Part shown: piece by piece, positions 16,627 to 18,570 of the stretch
Position numbering within the stretch: position 1 is the first letter of the stretch
Layout of the letters: the number at the start of each line of letters is the position of its first letter
Origin: an uncultured Prevotella sp.
GTDB taxonomy: Bacteria; Bacteroidota; Bacteroidia; Bacteroidales; Bacteroidaceae
Direction: 5' to 3'
NCBI GenBank assembly: GCA_934203355.1
Contig: CAKPZC010000042.1
Span: forward strand, 1 to 18,570
DNA length: 18,570 nucleotides
The notes under the pieces: model-generated
What the model was told of the DNA's origin: nothing
What the model saw: the letters and a program-made list of their open reading frames with translations, nothing else
Database searches by the model: none
Position numbers and translations under genes: made by a program

Positions 16627-17799
16627 ATGTCTTTTATGGTTAAGAATAGCATGTTTCGAGCCACGATAGGTGTTATTGCCTTCGGGGTTATAATGGCTTT
16701 GGCGGTTGTTGTCGCTTCGTGTGGCAGTGGCAGGTCGTCGGGAGGAGTGGCAGTTGGCGACACGTTGCGTTTTAAGTATGCCGAGCACATTAATATAATA
16801 AGGTATGATGGCTATACACTTGTGTCGCTTGCTAATCCATGGAAGCGTGGCTCCGAGCTTCATCGCTATGTGCTTGTCGACCGCAAGGATTCAGCCCGTA
16901 TGCATGATTTGCCTCAGGGCACAGTTGTCTACACTCCATTAGAGCGTACGGTTGTTTTCCCCTCGCCCCATTGCTATTTGCTCTCGGTTTTGGGTGCGGC
17001 GCAAACCATACGTGGTGTGTGCGACCTTGCCTACATAAACATCCCCCATATTCAGTCGGCAGTCAAGCGTTCTGCTATAGTCGATTGTGGCAATAGCATG
17101 TCGCCGTCGGTGGAGCGTATTGTCAGTCTTCAGCCACAAGCCATCTTTGTGTCGCCGTTCGACGGTGTGAGCTACGGACAGCTCGACCATATTGGTGTGC
17201 CCCTCATCGAGTGTGCCGAATATATGGAGACTTCTGCCCTTGGACGTGCCGAGTGGATGCGTTTCTATGGCTTGTTGATGGGCAAGGAGCGTGTTGCCGA
17301 CTCGCTTTTCGATGTTGTAGAGCACAACTACAAGGCGGGCATGGCTTTGGCTCGCAAGTCGCATGTGTCTCCCAAGGTTGTCACCGAGCGTGTAGTCAGC
17401 GGCGTGTGGTATTGTCCTGGCGGCCGTAGTAGCATGGGGCGTCTCATTGCCGATGCTGGTGGTTGCTATGCTTTTGCTGTCGACACTAATAGCGGCTCGC
17501 TCACTCTCTCACCCGAGAAGGTAGTGGCTGAAGCCTCCGATGCCGACTGCTGGCTTTTTGTGTATAACGGCATGAAAGCCCCCAGTCGCAGCCAACTTCT
17601 CGACGAATATGCTGGCTACAAGATGCTCAAAGCGTTCCGCGAGGGTGGGGTATACGGTTGTGGAGCCACCACAGGTATTCCTTATTTCGAGGAGGTGTCG
17701 TTTCGTCCCGACTATCTTCTCATGGATTTTGTGCGGATGTTTCACCCCGATTTACGCCTCAACTCAGCCACTCGCTATTACAAGCCAATAGTGGAATGA
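16627..17799 (+). CDS. class III ABC transporter substrate-binding lipoprotein (FepB/BtuF-like)
   Basis: The 390-aa product has a lipoprotein signal (hydrophobic residues 12-29, lipobox VASC with Cys32) and then the layout of helical-backbone periplasmic binding proteins (Peripla_BP_2, FepB/BtuF type): a VVFPSPHCYLLSVLGAAQTIRGVCDL first-domain strand, SPSVERIVSLQPQAIFVSPFDG, IGVPLIECAEYMETSALGRAEWMRFYGLLMGKE with the domain-linking helix, then GRSSMGRLIADAGG. Such proteins deliver siderophore-bound iron, heme or cobalamin to a FecCD/BtuC permease. No permease or ATPase follows; tRNA genes come next. The permease encoded at 6452 is a candidate partner. ATGs at 16636 and 16651 are alternative starts that would keep the signal peptide. 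Confidence 0.9.
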   Translation: MSFMVKNSMFRATIGVIAFGVIMALAVVVASCGSGRSSGGVAVGDTLRFKYAEHINIIRYDGYTLVSLANPWKRGSELHRYVLVDRKDSARMHDLPQGTVVYTPLERTVVFPSPHCYLLSVLGAAQTIRGVCDLAYINIPHIQSAVKRSAIVDCGNSMSPSVERIVSLQPQAIFVSPFDGVSYGQLDHIGVPLIECAEYMETSALGRAEWMRFYGLLMGKERVADSLFDVVEHNYKAGMALARKSHVSPKVVTERVVSGVWYCPGGRSSMGRLIADAGGCYAFAVDTNSGSLTLSPEKVVAEASDADCWLFVYNGMKAPSRSQLLDEYAGYKMLKAFREGGVYGCGATTGIPYFEEVSFRPDYLLMDFVRMFHPDLRLNSATRYYKPIVE

Positions 17800-17839
17800 A
17801 GGAAAATGAATAATTTTTAATAAAAAAATAAAGAAAAGT

Positions 17840-17871
17840 TTTGGCGATATAGAATAATATCACTACCTTTG
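17840..17871 (+). promoter_or_regulatory. promoter of the first tRNA-Ser-Glu-Glu operon
   Basis: TTTG (17840-17843), a 20-base spacer and TACCTTTG (17864-17871) match the Bacteroidetes consensus. The predicted leader before the tRNA contains a small hairpin, CGGTT-AACTTC-AACCG, directly upstream of the tRNA 5' end. The -7 element and leader recur 464 bases later in the second copy. Confidence 0.75.
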
Positions 17872-17915
17872 CACCCGCAATTGAGAAACAGTGCTCCGGT
17901 TAACTTCAACCGTAT

Positions 17916-18002
17916 GGAAGTTTGGGTGAGTGGCTGAAACCAGTAGTTTGCTAAACTGCCGTACGGGTAACCGTACCGGGGGTTCGAATCCCCCAGCTTC
18001 CG
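17916..18002 (+). tRNA. tRNA-Ser(GCU)
   Basis: The 87-base cloverleaf has a 7-bp acceptor (GGAAGTT with AGCTTCC), anticodon stem GTAGT/ACTGC around loop TTGCTAA (anticodon GCU, reading AGC/AGU), a long variable arm (GTACGG-GTAA-CCGTAC) typical of class II serine tRNA, T arm GGGGGTTCGAATCCCCC, and discriminator G. The CCA end is not encoded. First gene of the first tRNA operon. Confidence 0.95.
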
Positions 18003-18028
18003 CTGTTTTCTTGATACAAAATAACCGC

Positions 18029-18100
18029 GGTGGATTCATCTAATGGTTAGGATACAAGATTCTCAATCTTGGCATAGGGGTTCGATTCCCCTATCCACTA
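18029..18100 (+). tRNA. tRNA-Glu(CUC), copy 1
   Basis: The 72-base cloverleaf has acceptor GGTGGAT paired with ATCCACT (first pair G-T), D stem ATCT/GGAT, anticodon stem CAAGA/TCTTG around TTCTCAA (anticodon CUC, reading GAG), T arm AGGGGTTCGATTCCCCT and discriminator A. CCA is not encoded. It lies 26 bases after tRNA-Ser. Confidence 0.93.
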
Positions 18101-18137
18101 CGCATCAATCATACAGTTACAACTCACATCTTTGGAT

Positions 18138-18209
18138 GGTGGATTCATCTAATGGTTAGGATACAAGATTCTCAATCTTGGCATAGGGGTTCGATTCCCC
18201 TATCCACTA
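18138..18209 (+). tRNA. tRNA-Glu(CUC), copy 2
   Basis: The sequence is identical to the tRNA-Glu(CUC) at 18029 over all 72 bases but has a different upstream spacer (18101-18137). A factor-independent terminator follows within 10 bases, so this is the last gene of the first tRNA operon. Confidence 0.93.
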
Positions 18210-18218
18210 CATTTCAAT

Positions 18219-18253
18219 AAGCAGATTTCCAACAAAAGGAAGTCTGCTTTTTT
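18219..18253 (+). terminator. intrinsic terminator of the first tRNA operon
   Basis: AAGCAGATTTCC (18219-18230) pairs with GGAAGTCTGCTT (18238-18249), 12 pairs including one T-G, with loop AACAAAA and a T-run running to 18252. It closes the Ser-Glu-Glu unit before the second copy's promoter. Confidence 0.88.
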
Positions 18254-18304
18254 CGTTTATTGCAAATAATGAGATAGTTTGATTCAAAAAACTTTTTTAA
18301 AAAC

Positions 18305-18335
18305 TTGTGGAATCAAAAAAATATTGCTACCTTTG
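18305..18335 (+). promoter_or_regulatory. promoter of the second tRNA-Ser-Glu operon
   Basis: TTG (18305-18307), a 20-base spacer and TACCTTTG (18328-18335) match the Bacteroidetes consensus. The -7 element is the same as in the first operon, whereas the sequence further upstream is different, so the duplication junction falls close to the -7 element. Confidence 0.75.
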
Positions 18336-18379
18336 CACTCGCAATTAAGAAACGGTACTCTGGTTAACTTCAACCGTAT

Positions 18380-18466
18380 GGAAGTTTGGGTGAGTGGCTG
18401 AAACCAGTAGTTTGCTAAACTGCCGTACGGGTAACCGTACCGGGGGTTCGAATCCCCCAGCTTCCG
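18380..18466 (+). tRNA. tRNA-Ser(GCU), second operon
   Basis: An identical 87-base copy of the tRNA-Ser(GCU) at 17916, with the same anticodon, variable arm and discriminator, preceded by its own promoter and leader. Confidence 0.95.
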
Positions 18467-18492
18467 CTGTTTTCTTGATACAAAATAACCGC

Positions 18493-18564
18493 GGTGGATT
18501 CATCTAATGGTTAGGATACAAGATTCTCAATCTTGGCATAGGGGTTCGATTCCCCTATCCACTA
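18493..18564 (+). tRNA. tRNA-Glu(CUC), copy 3 (second operon)
   Basis: Identical to the tRNA-Glu(CUC) at 18029, including the 26-base spacer from tRNA-Ser. The following CGCATC matches the spacer after copy 1, so a further tRNA-Glu may lie beyond the window. Confidence 0.93.
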
Positions 18565-18570
18565 CGCATC

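Larger units (their letters stand above)
17863..18570 (+). repeat. direct duplication of a tRNA operon segment (copy 1 17863-18106, copy 2 18327-18570)
   Basis: Bases 17863-18106 and 18327-18570 are direct copies at an offset of 464. From the tRNA-Ser 5' end to the end of the window they appear identical, including the intergenic spacer between tRNA-Ser and tRNA-Glu. The leader before the tRNA differs at about five positions, all transitions. Copy 2 is cut by the window edge, so the repeat may continue. Confidence 0.9.

Noticed and set aside
17863..18570. tRNA cluster as an integration site for a mobile element
   Set aside because: No integrase, att-like partial tRNA 3' end or foreign genes are seen. 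The repeat contains whole tRNA genes with promoter, which fits tandem duplication.

Overview
The window looks like a chromosomal segment from a Bacteroidales bacterium, most likely Prevotella-like. Three things support this. Several genes and the tRNA operons are preceded by the Bacteroidetes promoter signature TAnnTTTG, and the best examples also have a TTG or TTTG about 19-20 bases upstream. Shine-Dalgarno sequences are mostly absent and starts are A-rich. The gene content (DapA, CoaW, a B3/4-domain protein, a FlaA1/CapD-type dehydratase, an ECF sigma factor with a non-ZAS membrane partner) is typical of the order. The genus is an inference.

Bases 1-3672 (+ strand) form a compact envelope block: a small exported protein that is little more than a signal peptide plus a sorting-domain-like C-terminus, a YcbB-like L,D-transpeptidase lipoprotein, an ECF sigma factor, a single-pass membrane protein likely to be its anti-sigma partner, and a small Spy/CpxP-like exported protein. 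Bases 3724-5407 carry truA and an EamA-type transporter. Bases 5506-9643 look like one transcription unit: dapA, a FecCD/BtuC-type permease and ligA. LigA has an extended C-terminal tail ending in a canonical sliding-clamp-binding motif. A B3/B4-domain protein, a type II pantothenate kinase and a large membrane-anchored nucleotide-sugar 4,6-dehydratase follow, up to 13529.

Bases 13689-16371 are on the minus strand: dprA and a DASS-family (SLC13-like) anion transporter, separated by a strong hairpin. Divergent from the transporter, a class III substrate-binding lipoprotein (16627-17799) is the plausible partner of the permease 9 kb away; no ATPase is present in the window. The right end holds tRNA-Ser(GCU) and tRNA-Glu(CUC) genes in two near-identical copies, each with its own promoter, of which the second runs off the window.

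Most genes are housekeeping. The less ordinary signals are: (i) a REP/BIME-like hairpin repeat family, with one copy before truA and two inverted copies making a roughly 167-bp element before coaW; (ii) an inverted plus direct repeat cluster between the convergent capD-like gene and dprA; (iii) the clamp motif on LigA; (iv) the transpeptidase-sigma-anti-sigma-Spy-like block; and (v) the recently duplicated tRNA operon. I saw no phage, transposase, CRISPR array or defence system. No gene-free stretch exceeds 300 bases.
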